From Burkholderiaceae bacterium 16 (GTDB lineage Bacteria > Pseudomonadota > Gammaproteobacteria > Burkholderiales > Burkholderiaceae), in contig JYOD01000021.1 in NCBI GenBank assembly GCA_000955785.1, positions 33,767 to 97,766 of the forward strand: a DNA stretch of 64,000 nucleotides, read 5' to 3'. The notes beneath the pieces were generated by a model that worked only from the letters and a program-made list of their open reading frames with translations, did not search any database and had not been told where the DNA came from. The position numbers and the translations under genes are program-made. Each line of letters opens with the position of its first letter. Position 1 is the stretch's first letter. Below, piece by piece: positions 8,576-17,591 of this stretch.

Positions 8576-9370
8576 TCAGTTCTTGCCGATCAGCACACGG
8601 TCGAGCCCAACGATGCGGTCCAGCAGCACCATCAGCACCAGCGTACCGACAATCAGCACCGTGGACACCGAGGCCACCAGCGGATCGATTGTCTGGGCAA
8701 TCTGGTTGTACATGGCCACCGGCAATGTGGTCGTGCCCGGGGTGGCGACGAACACGGTCATGGTAAGTTCGTCGAAGCTCTGGATGAAGGCCAGCATCCA
8801 GCCGCCCCCCACGCCTGGCAGAATCAGCGGCAGCACCACGCGCCGGAAGGCTGTGAAGCGGCTCGCGCCGAGCGACAGCGCGGCACGTTCCGCGTCTCGG
8901 TCCAGCCCGGTGGCGGCGGCCAGCACCAGGCGCAGCGCATAAGGCATCACCACCACCACGTGCGTCAGCGCCAGCCAGAAGAACGAGCCGCTCACGCCCA
9001 CCGTGGTGAAGAAGCGCAGGAAGGCCACGCCCAGCACCACGTGCGGGATCATCAGCGGCGACATGAAAAAACCCATCAGCGCGCCGCGCCCCGGAAAGCG
9101 ATAGCGGGTAAGCGCCAGCGCGCCCGGCACGGCCAGCGCCACCGCAATGGTGGCCGAGGCCAGCCCCAGCCATAGCGACAGCCAGAACGCGTCGACAATC
9201 TCGTGGGCGTCGCCGATGGCGCGGAACCACCGCAGCGAGAGTCCGTCAGTGGGCAGGGAGATATAGCCCTTGCTGGTGAAAGAGACCGCCACCACCACCA
9301 GCAGCGGCGCCACGATGAAGGCGATGAAGAGGCTGTGGTAGAGCAGGGAGAACAGTCCGTTCTTGCGCAT
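8576..9370 (-). CDS. ABC transporter permease, spermidine/putrescine (PotC) type
   Basis: This 264-residue membrane protein has about six hydrophobic helices. The first is at residues 10-32 (LYHSLFIAFIVAPLLVVVAV). The binding-protein-dependent permease EAA loop appears as ERAALSLGASRFTAFRRVVL (about 160-180), which contacts the ATPase. Sequence and length match PotC-type permeases of the polyamine/opine/Fe uptake class. It is the second permease of the pair, 11 bases downstream of the PotB-like gene. It would form the inner-membrane channel with that partner. Confidence 0.9.
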   Translation of the reverse strand: MRKNGLFSLLYHSLFIAFIVAPLLVVVAVSFTSKGYISLPTDGLSLRWFRAIGDAHEIVDAFWLSLWLGLASATIAVALAVPGALALTRYRFPGRGALMGFFMSPLMIPHVVLGVAFLRFFTTVGVSGSFFWLALTHVVVVMPYALRLVLAAATGLDRDAERAALSLGASRFTAFRRVVLPLILPGVGGGWMLAFIQSFDELTMTVFVATPGTTTLPVAMYNQIAQTIDPLVASVSTVLIVGTLVLMVLLDRIVGLDRVLIGKN

Positions 9371-9381
9371 GATTTCTCTCT

Positions 9382-10317
9382 TCAGCCTTCGAACACCTGG
9401 CGGAAGCGCCGCTCCACCAGTCGGTTGCAGCCCACGATGATGATTACGTTGGCGATCAGCAGCAGCACGGCTATGGTCGCGCCGAGCGGCCAGTTCAGCG
9501 TATTGAGGAATTCGTCATAGGCCGCGGTGGCGACCACCTTGAGGCGGCGCCCGCCGAGGATGGCCGGCGTGGCGAAGGCGGACGCTGCCAGGGCGAACAC
9601 GATGATGCCGCCGGACAGGATGCCCGGCAGGATCTGCGGCAGGATGATTCGGCGGAACACGGTGAAGGGCGACGCACCAAAGGCCAGGCCAGCGTTCTCG
9701 ACCTGCGGGTCGAGCTTTTGCAGCGCGGCCCAGACGGAGATCACCATGAAGGGGATCAGCACGTGGGTGAGCGCGATCACCACGCCGGTCAGGGTAAAGA
9801 CAAGCTTGATCGGCTCGTCGACAATGCCCATCCATTGCAGGGCCTCGTTGATCAGCCCGTTGTTGCCCAGCAGGATGGCCCAGCCAAGCGTGCGCACCAC
9901 CACCGAGATCAGCAGCGGGCCCAGGATCACGATCAGGAACAACGCGCGCCAAGGACTCTGCATGCGCGCCAGAATGATGGTCTCCGGCACGCCAAGGACG
10001 ACGGTCAGCAAGGTTACCGCCAGTGCAAGGCCCGCGGTGCGCAGGAAAATCTCGTGGTAGTAGCTGTCGCCAAGCACTTCCAGGTAGTTGGCCATGGTCA
10101 GGTCCGGCAGCACGCCACGCGTGCCGTCGAAGACATGGAACGACAGCAGCGCGGTAAGCGCCAGCGGCACCAGCAGCATGGCGGCGAACAACAGCAGCGC
10201 GGGTGCCGACAGTAGCCAGGGCGCCGAGCCGGCATGCGCATCGTTGCTGGCGGTGGCTGCCTTGGCGGGCAAGGCCGGTGCGCCGGAGGGCAGGGTGGTA
10301 ACGGTGGTGTCAGCCAT
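9382..10317 (-). CDS. ABC transporter permease, spermidine/putrescine (PotB) type
   Basis: The product has 311 residues. A hydrophilic N-terminal extension (about 1-30) comes first, then about six membrane helices beginning APWLLSAPALLLFAAMLLVP. The EAA loop is NAGLAFGASPFTVFRRIILP, near residue 210. This is the PotB-like partner of the next gene. It overlaps the ATPase gene by eight bases, which supports translational coupling. With the ATPase and binding protein it makes a complete importer of the 2-permease type. The extension is Ala/Thr-rich and looks non-conserved. Confidence 0.9.
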   Translation of the reverse strand: MADTTVTTLPSGAPALPAKAATASNDAHAGSAPWLLSAPALLLFAAMLLVPLALTALLSFHVFDGTRGVLPDLTMANYLEVLGDSYYHEIFLRTAGLALAVTLLTVVLGVPETIILARMQSPWRALFLIVILGPLLISVVVRTLGWAILLGNNGLINEALQWMGIVDEPIKLVFTLTGVVIALTHVLIPFMVISVWAALQKLDPQVENAGLAFGASPFTVFRRIILPQILPGILSGGIIVFALAASAFATPAILGGRRLKVVATAAYDEFLNTLNWPLGATIAVLLLIANVIIIVGCNRLVERRFRQVFEG

Positions 10318-11377
10318 GATGTTGCTCCGCCGTCAGTACCCGCAGGTCATCGTCCGACCACAGCACGCTGACCGCCGAACCTTCCTCGGGCGGCGCGGTG
10401 CCATGGTTGGGCTGGCTGACGCGCAGTAGCCCGAGCGCGCTTTGCACTTCCAGCATCCAGTGATTGCCCAGGAACAGGCGCGTCTGCACCGTGGCAGGGA
10501 TGCCACCAGCATCCGCCGGTTCCAGGCGGATCTTCTCAGGCCGCACATAGACATGCACGTCCTTGCCAACCTCGCGGCCTTCATGCGGTACATGCGCGAG
10601 CGTGCCGCCCAGGCGCACCTCGCAGCAGCGCGGATTGGTCTTTTCCACCACGCCACGGATGGCATTGGTCTTGCCGAGGAAGCCGGAAGCAAAGGCGGAC
10701 TGCGGACGTTCGTAGGCCTCGAACGGTGCGGCCAGCTGCACGATACGCCCGCCATGCATCACGGCGATGCGGTCGCTCATGGTCATAGCCTCGACCTGGT
10801 CATGGGTCACCAGAATGGTGGTGATGCCAAGGTGGCGCTGGATGGCGCGCAGCTCGATGTGCATGTCCTCGCGCAGCTTGGCGTCCAGGTTGGACATGGG
10901 CTCGTCCAGCAGCAGCACCTCGGGCCGGATGGCCAGCGCGCGGGCGATCGCCACGCGCTGGCGCTGGCCGCCGGACAGCTCGCGCGGGTAGCGCTTGCCA
11001 AGGCCACCAAGGCGCACCAGCTCAAGCGTCTCGTCAATGCGCCGGCTGCGATCGGCGCCGGCCACGCCGCGCATCTCCAGTCCAAAGCCGATATTGGCAG
11101 CCACTGTCATATGCGGGAACAACGCATAGCTCTGGAACACCACGCCCATGCCGCGTTTTTCCGGGCGCAGGGCGGTAATGTCCCGGCCATCGAGCAGGAT
11201 GCTGCCGCGTGTGGGTTCCACAAAGCCGGCGATCATCTGCAGGGTGGTCGTTTTGCCGCAGCCGGATGGACCAAGCAGGGAGAGGAACTCGCCGCGCTTG
11301 ACTTCCAAGCTCAGGTTTTCGACGGCGTGGAAGCCGCCATAGGCCTTTGCGAGACTGTTGAGGGTGAGGAACGTCAT
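10310..11377 (-). CDS. ABC transporter ATP-binding protein, PotA/FbpC type
   Basis: The 355-residue ATPase carries Walker A (LLGPSGCGKTTTLQMIAG, about residues 33-50), the Q-loop in VFQSYALFPHM, the signature LSGGQRQRVAIARAL, Walker B VLLLDEPMSNLD and the H-loop TILVTHDQ. A C-terminal TOBE domain (about 270-355) is typical of the polyamine/iron/opine subgroup. A long in-frame extension exists upstream, but MTFLTLNSLAKAYGG at 11377 is the family start. It powers uptake through the two permeases downstream. Confidence 0.93.
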   Translation of the reverse strand: MTFLTLNSLAKAYGGFHAVENLSLEVKRGEFLSLLGPSGCGKTTTLQMIAGFVEPTRGSILLDGRDITALRPEKRGMGVVFQSYALFPHMTVAANIGFGLEMRGVAGADRSRRIDETLELVRLGGLGKRYPRELSGGQRQRVAIARALAIRPEVLLLDEPMSNLDAKLREDMHIELRAIQRHLGITTILVTHDQVEAMTMSDRIAVMHGGRIVQLAAPFEAYERPQSAFASGFLGKTNAIRGVVEKTNPRCCEVRLGGTLAHVPHEGREVGKDVHVYVRPEKIRLEPADAGGIPATVQTRLFLGNHWMLEVQSALGLLRVSQPNHGTAPPEEGSAVSVLWSDDDLRVLTAEQHHG

Positions 11378-11453
11378 GGTCTTTTCGTGGTTGGCGCGGC
11401 GCCCCCCGCAAGAGGCTCCGTCTATCGTGGCAATTGCGGGAAAGGGCGCTGTT

Positions 11454-12485
11454 TCAGCGTTCCACGGTGCGGTTCCACCGGTTGGTCCACTCGGCGCGCT
11501 TGTCGTTGACGAGCGTCCAGTTGGTCGGCAGCAGCTTTTCGATCTGCGCCTTGCCATAGGGCACCTTGGCCGATACCTTGGCATCGAGCGCGGTCTTGGC
11601 ATTGACCGGGCCCCAGCCCTGCGAGTCCGCCAGCATGGCTTGCACATCCGGCGTCAACAGGTACTGGACCAACGCCTGCGCCTGCGCGGGCACATCGCTT
11701 TGCACCACCGGGCAGGCCGCGATCATCAAGGCGGGGGCGCCTTCCTTCGGGTAGACGAACTCCACCGGGAAGCCGGTATCCTTCAGGCTCTGCACGCGGC
11801 CGCTACCCCACACGGCCAGCGAAATATCGCCATTCTGGAAGAGTTCGGTCATCTTGCCAGGCGACGGTTCCCAGGCCAGCACGTTGGGCCCCACTTCCTT
11901 GGTCAGTGCTGTGAACCCGGGATCGATGCTCTGCTCACTGCCCTTGCGCAGCTTGGCGAACATCACCAGCGTTTGCAGGCCGTAGGTATTGCTGATGGGC
12001 GGGATGGCGATCTTCTGCTTCAGCTTCTTGTCAGCCAGCGCTTCCCATGAATCCGGCTTCGGCAGCCCGGCCTTCTTGAAGGCCTCGGTGTTGTAGGCCA
12101 GGCCGGTGGCCACCACGCCCACGGCGGTGGCCTTGTCGGTGAGGCGGGCAAGCGGATACAGCTCCCTGTATACAGGCGCATCCTTCAGCGTGTCGCAGAA
12201 GCCGAACTGCACCGCCTGGTACATGGGGCCATCATCGAGCAGGACCACGTCCAGCTCCTGCTTGCCCTTTTGCGCCTGCAGCTTGGCCAGCGTGTCGGTG
12301 GAGTTGCCTGACACGTACACCACCTTGACCTTCTCCTTTGCCTCGAAGGCCGGGATGATCTTTTCCTTGAACAGCTTCTCGGTCGAGCCGCCGTAGGAAC
12401 CCACATACAAAGTGGGCTGCTGCGCCACGGCTGCCGATGCCGAGAATGCCGCCAGGATGGCTGCCGCCACAATGTGCTGCTTCAT
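11454..12485 (-). CDS. Periplasmic substrate-binding protein, PotD-like family
   Basis: A 343-residue exported protein with a signal peptide (MKQHIVAAAILAAFSASAAVAQ, cleavage expected after about residue 21). The mature part begins PTLYVGSYGGSTEKLFKEK and has the two-lobed class D layout of PotD, opine and iron-binding proteins. It is the first gene of the operon, with 76 bases before the ATPase gene and a long leader upstream. It would determine what the importer brings in. Taken with the oxidase genes, a nitrogenous compound such as an opine, polyamine or imino acid is likely, but the ligand cannot be read from sequence. Confidence 0.88.
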   Translation of the reverse strand: MKQHIVAAAILAAFSASAAVAQQPTLYVGSYGGSTEKLFKEKIIPAFEAKEKVKVVYVSGNSTDTLAKLQAQKGKQELDVVLLDDGPMYQAVQFGFCDTLKDAPVYRELYPLARLTDKATAVGVVATGLAYNTEAFKKAGLPKPDSWEALADKKLKQKIAIPPISNTYGLQTLVMFAKLRKGSEQSIDPGFTALTKEVGPNVLAWEPSPGKMTELFQNGDISLAVWGSGRVQSLKDTGFPVEFVYPKEGAPALMIAACPVVQSDVPAQAQALVQYLLTPDVQAMLADSQGWGPVNAKTALDAKVSAKVPYGKAQIEKLLPTNWTLVNDKRAEWTNRWNRTVER

Positions 12486-12538
12486 CTTTTCCTTCCTCCG
12501 TGCGCACCAGTAATGGGCGATGCTTCACCAAATCAATG

Positions 12539-12551
12539 CATAAAAGTTATG
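12539..12551. promoter_or_regulatory. Palindrome CATAA-N3-TTATG, candidate LysR site
   Basis: A perfect 5+5 palindrome lies 54 bases before the binding-protein gene start, in the divergent promoter region with the LysR gene. It shares the ATAA/TTAT core with the palindrome at 12659-12673. Candidate activation site for the adjacent LysR protein. Confidence 0.4.
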
Positions 12552-12658
12552 GTTGCACCGCAACAGAAATTTCGGAAACAAGCTGCATAAATCATTGCTA
12601 CCTGGCATAGATTAGAGGGGCTGCCAACGCTTGAAAAATTCTTTTTTTTGGTTTATCC

Positions 12659-12673
12659 ATAACATGGTGTTAT
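12659..12673. promoter_or_regulatory. Palindrome ATAACA-N3-TGTTAT, candidate LysR box
   Basis: This perfect 6+6 palindrome contains the LysR-type T-N11-A signature (T12660, A12672). It ends 11 bases before the ATG of the LysR gene, where a regulator that represses its own synthesis would bind. Confidence 0.55.
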
Positions 12674-12684
12674 AGACTTGCGGC

Positions 12685-13593
12685 ATGAAGATCCGACAAC
12701 TCGAAGCCTTCCGCGCCGTCATGCTTTGCCAGACGGTGACGCGCGCCGCAGAAATGCTGCATATCTCACAGCCGGCCGCCACCCGGCTCATTGCCGACCT
12801 TGAAGAATCTGTTGGCTTTGCCCTGTTCGAACGTGTGCGCGGCAGGTTGTACCCGACCGCCGAGGCGCAGGTGCTCTATGAGGAGGTGCAGCGTTCGTTG
12901 GTTGGGGTGGAGCGCATTGCACTGGCCGCCCAGGACATCCGCGAGTTGCAGCGTGGCTCGTTGCAGATTGCCGCGGCGCCCGCGCTGGCCTTGTCCTTCC
13001 TGCCGCGCGCCATCGCGGAGTTCCTGACGCAGCACGGTCAGACGCAGATCTCCATGCTGACGCACTCATCCCGTACCGTGGTGGACATGGTGGTGGGGCA
13101 GCGCTGCGATGTCGGCCTGGCGATCCTGTCGATGAATCACCCCAGCACGCATGGCGAGCGGCTGATCTCTACCCGGATGGTGTGCGCGCTGCCGGTTGGG
13201 CATCGGCTATGCAGCGAAGAGGTGATCCGGCCGCACGACCTGGCGGGAGAGAAATTCGTCTCGCATCCACGCGCGCTGGATTCGCGTCTGCAGATCGATG
13301 CGCTGTTCGCATCCTATGGGATCGAGCGCCAGCTGCAGGTGGAGACACAGGTGTCGTGGAGCATTTGCGCGTTCGTGGAGGCAGGACTGGGGGTGGCGCT
13401 GATCGATCCGATCACCGCGCTGGAGTATCGCGGCAAGGGCATTTGCTTTCGCGTCTTTGAGCCGCAGTTGACGACGGATTTTTCCGTGCTGTTCTCGACT
13501 CAGCGGCCGCCGTCGCTGTTGCTGAAATCGTTTATTGCCCACACGCGCGCGTTCGCGATCGCGCAGTTGGAACCGCACCTGGTGGTGGCATGA
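12685..13593 (+). CDS. LysR-family transcriptional regulator, OccR/NocR-like
   Basis: This 302-residue regulator has an N-terminal winged helix-turn-helix (MKIRQLEAFRAVMLCQTVTR, then AAEMLHISQPAATRLIADLE) and an effector-binding domain from about residue 90. The opening is close to the OccR/NocR opine-regulator subgroup, although I cannot test this by alignment. It is transcribed divergently from the transporter-oxidase operon, the classic arrangement for a LysR activator of its neighbour. Two palindromes with LysR geometry sit between them. Likely role: induction of the nine-gene operon by the imported compound. Confidence 0.9.
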   Translation: MKIRQLEAFRAVMLCQTVTRAAEMLHISQPAATRLIADLEESVGFALFERVRGRLYPTAEAQVLYEEVQRSLVGVERIALAAQDIRELQRGSLQIAAAPALALSFLPRAIAEFLTQHGQTQISMLTHSSRTVVDMVVGQRCDVGLAILSMNHPSTHGERLISTRMVCALPVGHRLCSEEVIRPHDLAGEKFVSHPRALDSRLQIDALFASYGIERQLQVETQVSWSICAFVEAGLGVALIDPITALEYRGKGICFRVFEPQLTTDFSVLFSTQRPPSLLLKSFIAHTRAFAIAQLEPHLVVA

Positions 13594-13645
13594 AGCTCGG
13601 TGCACGCGGCGCAGGTTCGACTGCGCCGCGTGTCCCATTCGCGCC

Positions 13646-15376
13646 TCAGGGTTGGGCGTCGACGTAACCGGGATAGGCCTCCCGTGCCGCGGCGGGCGTC
13701 ACCTTGCCATCGCGCAGGTCCTGCGCCAGCGCCTGCGCGCTACGCTGCGCGGGATCTCCATAGCCGCCGCCGCCCGGCGTCTCCATGCGCACGCTTTCGC
13801 CGGCTTCCAGTGCGATATTGGCGGTCTTGGAGAACAGCTCGCTTTCCTGCGCCGTGCCCGAGTTCCGTACCAGCCTTGCGCGCCGACCATCGTGTCCGCC
13901 ACCCACGCCAGCAGGCACGCCTACGGTATGGCTGTCCGAGCGCGCGGAAAAGACAATGCCTGGCACCAACGCGCGGATCTGCTTGGCGATGCCCAAGCCC
14001 CCGCGCGTTCGGCCGGCGCCGCCGGAGTCGGCAATCATCGCGTACTCATCCATGCGCAGCGGATACTCGTTCTCCAGCGCCTCGACCGGCAGGTTGGACG
14101 TGTTCGTCATATGCACGTGCACCGCGTCCATGCCGTCGCCGTCATAGCGTGCGCCGCTGCCGCCGCCAATCGTCTCCAGGTAGACAAAGTCGCCCGCACG
14201 CTGGCGCAGGCGCCCGGAGAACACGATGGCCGGGCAGGAGTCATTGCCCGAGGCCATGATCTTTTCCGCCGGCAGCAGGCCGCGGAAGGCGCCGAAGATG
14301 GCGCCCGCTACCTTCTGCGCGGTGATGGAGCGCGCACCCACCGCGGCGGGCGGCTCGGGGTTGGTGATGGTGCCGCGCGGCGCGCTGATGCTGATCGGGT
14401 CGAACATGCCGGCATTGGGCACGAGTTCCGGGTCCAGCAACGCCTTGACGGCGTAGTACACGGTGGCGCGCAAGGCGTTGATCGGTAGGTTCATGGCGCC
14501 GCGCGCCTGCTTGCCTGAGCCGGTGAAGTCGAAATGCAGCCTTCCTTCCGCCACGGTCAGGGTAACGCAGATGGGCACCGGATCGCCACCCATGCCGTCG
14601 TCGTCCAGGTAGCTGGTGAAGGTGTAGTTGCCCTCGCGCAGCTCGGCCACGCGGTTGGTCAACCGGCGGCGGGTATAGCGGATCACGTCCTCAACCGAGC
14701 GCAGCACCGCCTCGATCCGCATCTGCCGCAGTAGCCCGCACACCGCCTCGGCGCCGCGCGCGTTGGTGGCCATCTGCACTCGCAGGTCCAGCATGCGCTC
14801 CTCGGGGTCGCGGGTATTGCTGCAGACCAGGCGCAACAGGTCATCATTGAGCTCGCCACTGCGCGCGATGCGGCAGGCCGGGATACGCACGCCTTCCTCG
14901 AAGATGCTGCGCAGCGTGCCTGCGATGGACCCCGGCACCGCGCCGCCCACATCGGAATGGTGCGCGATATTAGCGGTGAAGAAGCGCAGCGTGCCTTCCC
15001 AGAACACCGGCGTGACGATGTTGATGTCGGGCAGGTGGCTGCCGTTGGCCAGGTAGGGGTCGTTGCAGATAAAGACATCGCCGTCGCGGATGGTATCGGC
15101 GGGAAACTGCGCCAGCACGGCCTCGATGGCGCCGTTCAGCGAGCCCAGGTGCAGCGGGATCTGCGTGCCCTGGGCCACCAGCCGCCCGGCGGCATCGAAC
15201 AGCGCCACCGAGCAGTCCTTGCGCTCCTTGATATTTGTGGAGAACGAGGCCCGCACCAGCGTGTTGTTCATGTCCTCGGTGATGGACAGCAGCCGGTTGC
15301 TGAACACTTCCATCTCGATAGGGTCGGCGAGTGCATCCTGGCTGGGTGCTGCGGCGCGGGTGGATTCAGTGGACAT
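13646..15376 (-). CDS. hyuB: Hydantoinase B / oxoprolinase beta family protein
   Basis: The 576-residue product matches HyuB. It shows DPIEMEVFSNRLLSITEDMN at the start, KERKDCSVALFDAAGRLVAQ, and DVFICNDPYLANGSHLPDIN, with the metal-binding Asp and His typical of the family. A glycine-rich C-terminal segment (GGGSGARYDGDGMDAVHVHM, later GGHDGRR) completes it. It works with HyuA in ATP-dependent ring opening of a hydantoin, oxoproline or related lactam. The ATG at 15376 was chosen over a longer frame. It overlaps hyuA by 11 bases. Confidence 0.92.
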   Translation of the reverse strand: MSTESTRAAAPSQDALADPIEMEVFSNRLLSITEDMNNTLVRASFSTNIKERKDCSVALFDAAGRLVAQGTQIPLHLGSLNGAIEAVLAQFPADTIRDGDVFICNDPYLANGSHLPDINIVTPVFWEGTLRFFTANIAHHSDVGGAVPGSIAGTLRSIFEEGVRIPACRIARSGELNDDLLRLVCSNTRDPEERMLDLRVQMATNARGAEAVCGLLRQMRIEAVLRSVEDVIRYTRRRLTNRVAELREGNYTFTSYLDDDGMGGDPVPICVTLTVAEGRLHFDFTGSGKQARGAMNLPINALRATVYYAVKALLDPELVPNAGMFDPISISAPRGTITNPEPPAAVGARSITAQKVAGAIFGAFRGLLPAEKIMASGNDSCPAIVFSGRLRQRAGDFVYLETIGGGSGARYDGDGMDAVHVHMTNTSNLPVEALENEYPLRMDEYAMIADSGGAGRTRGGLGIAKQIRALVPGIVFSARSDSHTVGVPAGVGGGHDGRRARLVRNSGTAQESELFSKTANIALEAGESVRMETPGGGGYGDPAQRSAQALAQDLRDGKVTPAAAREAYPGYVDAQP

Positions 15377-17477
15377 GTTCGCCTTCCTGGGTTTCCTGGC
15401 TTGCATTGATGGTGGGGACAGGCTCACGTTGGCCGCCAGCTACCGTGACGATGAGGTTGCCATAGGTGTCAACCTCGGCATGGTGGGTGGGGCCAAGCAC
15501 GGTGGTCGAGCTCATTTCCTCGATCACCGCCGGGCCATCGATGCGCAGGCCCGCCCCAAGCTGGTCTCGGTCGTAGACCGGCGTCAGGCGCCAGCCATGC
15601 GCGCGGCCGTGGTAGACCTCGCGTTTTCCCTGCAGCGCCTGCGTCAGCGTGCCGCCGGCGCGGGCCGGCGCGAGCGGGGCCTTGATGACCTTGCCGACCG
15701 CCTGCACCCGGCAGTTGATGATCTGGACCGCCCGTCCTGGCACCTGGTAGCCGTACTCGCGCGCATGCTCGGCCTCGAAGGCCGCCAGGAAGGGCGCCAG
15801 CTTGTCGCCGTCGATGGCCTCCATCGGCACCTGGACCTCGAAGTTCTGGCCATCGTAGCGGGCGTCGATGGCGTAGTGCAGGCGCTGGCTGTCCGGCGCC
15901 ACATGCTCGGCCTCGAGCCAGGCCTGCGCCTCGCCGCGCAACTGGGTGAATGCACTGACCACGCCTTCCCAGCCAGCGCCATCGGCCAGCGAGATCTCGC
16001 TGCGCACGAAGTCGAACGAGATATCGGTCAGCAGAATGCCGCGTGCACACATGGTGCCAGGCTCTTGCGGCACGATCACCACGGGAATGCCGCATTCCTC
16101 GGCCACCTCCACCGCGTGCAGCGGACCGGCGCCGCCATAGGCGTACAGCGCGAACCGCGACAGGTCGTAGCCGCGCTCGGTGGACACGGCGCGGATGGCG
16201 CGGCTCATATTGGCGTTGGCGATGCGGATGATGCCCTCGGCGGCGTCTTCCAGCGGGATCCCCAGCGGCGCCGCTACCTGCTCGGCAATCACACGGCGGG
16301 CACCGGCCAGGTCCACCGGCATGCGGCCCTTGAGCAGCGCGACCGGGTTGAGGCGCTGCAGCGTGATTTCCGCATCGGTGATGGTGGGCTCGATGCCGCC
16401 GCGCGCATAGCCCACAGGCCCGGGCACGGCCCCCGCGCTATGCGGGCCGACCTTGAGCGAGCCGGCGTCGTCGCGCCAGGCAATGCTGCCGCCGCCCGCG
16501 CCGATCACGTGGATGTCTACCATCGGCGTCTTGACCGGATAGCCGGCCACCTGGCGGTTCGATGTGAACAGCGGCCGGCCCGCGGAGATCAGCGAGACGT
16601 CGGTGCTGGTGCCCCCGACGTCGAAGGTGACCAGGTCGGGCCGGCCGATGGCGCGGCCTACCGCGGCCGCGCCCACCACGCCGGCGGCGGGGCCGGAGAG
16701 GCAGGTCCGCACCGGATACTGGCGCACCGCGGCAGCCGACATCAGGCCGCCGTTGGAGTGGATGGTGTAGGGGCGCGGGGCAATGCCCAGCTCGGCCACG
16801 CGTGCCATGAAGCGATCCAGGTAACGCGCCATGCGCGGGCCCACGGCTGCGTTCAGCACAGTGGTGGAAAGGCGCTCGTACTCGCGGAATTCCGGCAGCA
16901 CCTCGCTCGACAGGCTGATATATGCGCCGGGCATGACCTCTTCCACAATGGCCCGGGCGCGCTGCTCGTGCGCAGGGTTGCGATAGGCATGCAGGAAACA
17001 GATCGTTACTGCGTCCAGGCCGGCGGCGCGGAAGGCTTGCGCGGCGCGGTGCACGGCCGCTTCGTCCAGTGGTGTTACGACGTGGCCCTGGGCATCCAGC
17101 CGTTCGGGTACTTCGATGCGGTGCGCGCGGGGCACCAGCACCGGCGGCTTGGTCACGCTGTAGTCGAACAGATGAGGGCGGGTCTGCCGGCCGATCTCCA
17201 GGATGTCGCGAAAGCCCTGGGTGGTGATCAGGCCCACCGTCGCGCCTTTGCGCTCGATGATGAGATTGGTGGCCACAGTGGTGCCATGACCCACGTGCGC
17301 CACCTCGGCGGGTGCCACGCCGTGGTCGCGCAGCAGTTCGGCAATGCCGCGCTCGATGGCCTCGGACGGGTCGTGCGGGGTGGAGGGGACCTTATGGAAC
17401 TGCACGGCCCCGGCCGCCTCGTCGATCATGGTGAAGTCGGTGAAAGTGCCGCCGACGTCGATACCGATTCGGTACAT
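15366..17477 (-). CDS. hyuA: Hydantoinase A / oxoprolinase alpha family ATPase
   Basis: This is a 703-residue HyuA protein. It starts MYRIGIDVGGTFTDFTMIDE, the phosphate-binding strand of the ASKHA ATPase fold. The second phosphate region appears as LVTFDVGGTSTDVSLISAGR near residue 285 and the adenosine region near YAYGGAGPLHAVEVAEE. HyuA activates the ring carbonyl with ATP and HyuB completes hydrolysis. Hydantoin, oxoproline, N-methylhydantoin or acetone-carboxylase-like substrates are all possible for this family. The Bug binding-protein gene lies 114 bases upstream on the same strand and may supply the substrate through a tripartite carrier. Confidence 0.92.
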   Translation of the reverse strand: MYRIGIDVGGTFTDFTMIDEAAGAVQFHKVPSTPHDPSEAIERGIAELLRDHGVAPAEVAHVGHGTTVATNLIIERKGATVGLITTQGFRDILEIGRQTRPHLFDYSVTKPPVLVPRAHRIEVPERLDAQGHVVTPLDEAAVHRAAQAFRAAGLDAVTICFLHAYRNPAHEQRARAIVEEVMPGAYISLSSEVLPEFREYERLSTTVLNAAVGPRMARYLDRFMARVAELGIAPRPYTIHSNGGLMSAAAVRQYPVRTCLSGPAAGVVGAAAVGRAIGRPDLVTFDVGGTSTDVSLISAGRPLFTSNRQVAGYPVKTPMVDIHVIGAGGGSIAWRDDAGSLKVGPHSAGAVPGPVGYARGGIEPTITDAEITLQRLNPVALLKGRMPVDLAGARRVIAEQVAAPLGIPLEDAAEGIIRIANANMSRAIRAVSTERGYDLSRFALYAYGGAGPLHAVEVAEECGIPVVIVPQEPGTMCARGILLTDISFDFVRSEISLADGAGWEGVVSAFTQLRGEAQAWLEAEHVAPDSQRLHYAIDARYDGQNFEVQVPMEAIDGDKLAPFLAAFEAEHAREYGYQVPGRAVQIINCRVQAVGKVIKAPLAPARAGGTLTQALQGKREVYHGRAHGWRLTPVYDRDQLGAGLRIDGPAVIEEMSSTTVLGPTHHAEVDTYGNLIVTVAGGQREPVPTINASQETQEGEHVH

Positions 17478-17591
17478 GTTGGGTTCCTGGGTTGCGCTGG
17501 TGAGGACGGGGAGAATCGGGATGTTGGGAGATCAGGAGTTGAACGCGCGCTTTGGCTGCCCGCCGGGCGGCAAGGGCAGCCCGGCAGCATC

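Noticed and set aside
7410..9230. A 606-codon open frame covering the second DAO gene and the permease gene
   Set aside because: The first 230 codons are out of frame with the permease gene at 8576-9370 and read as low-complexity Arg/Gly/Ala sequence. The real flavoprotein starts at 8537.
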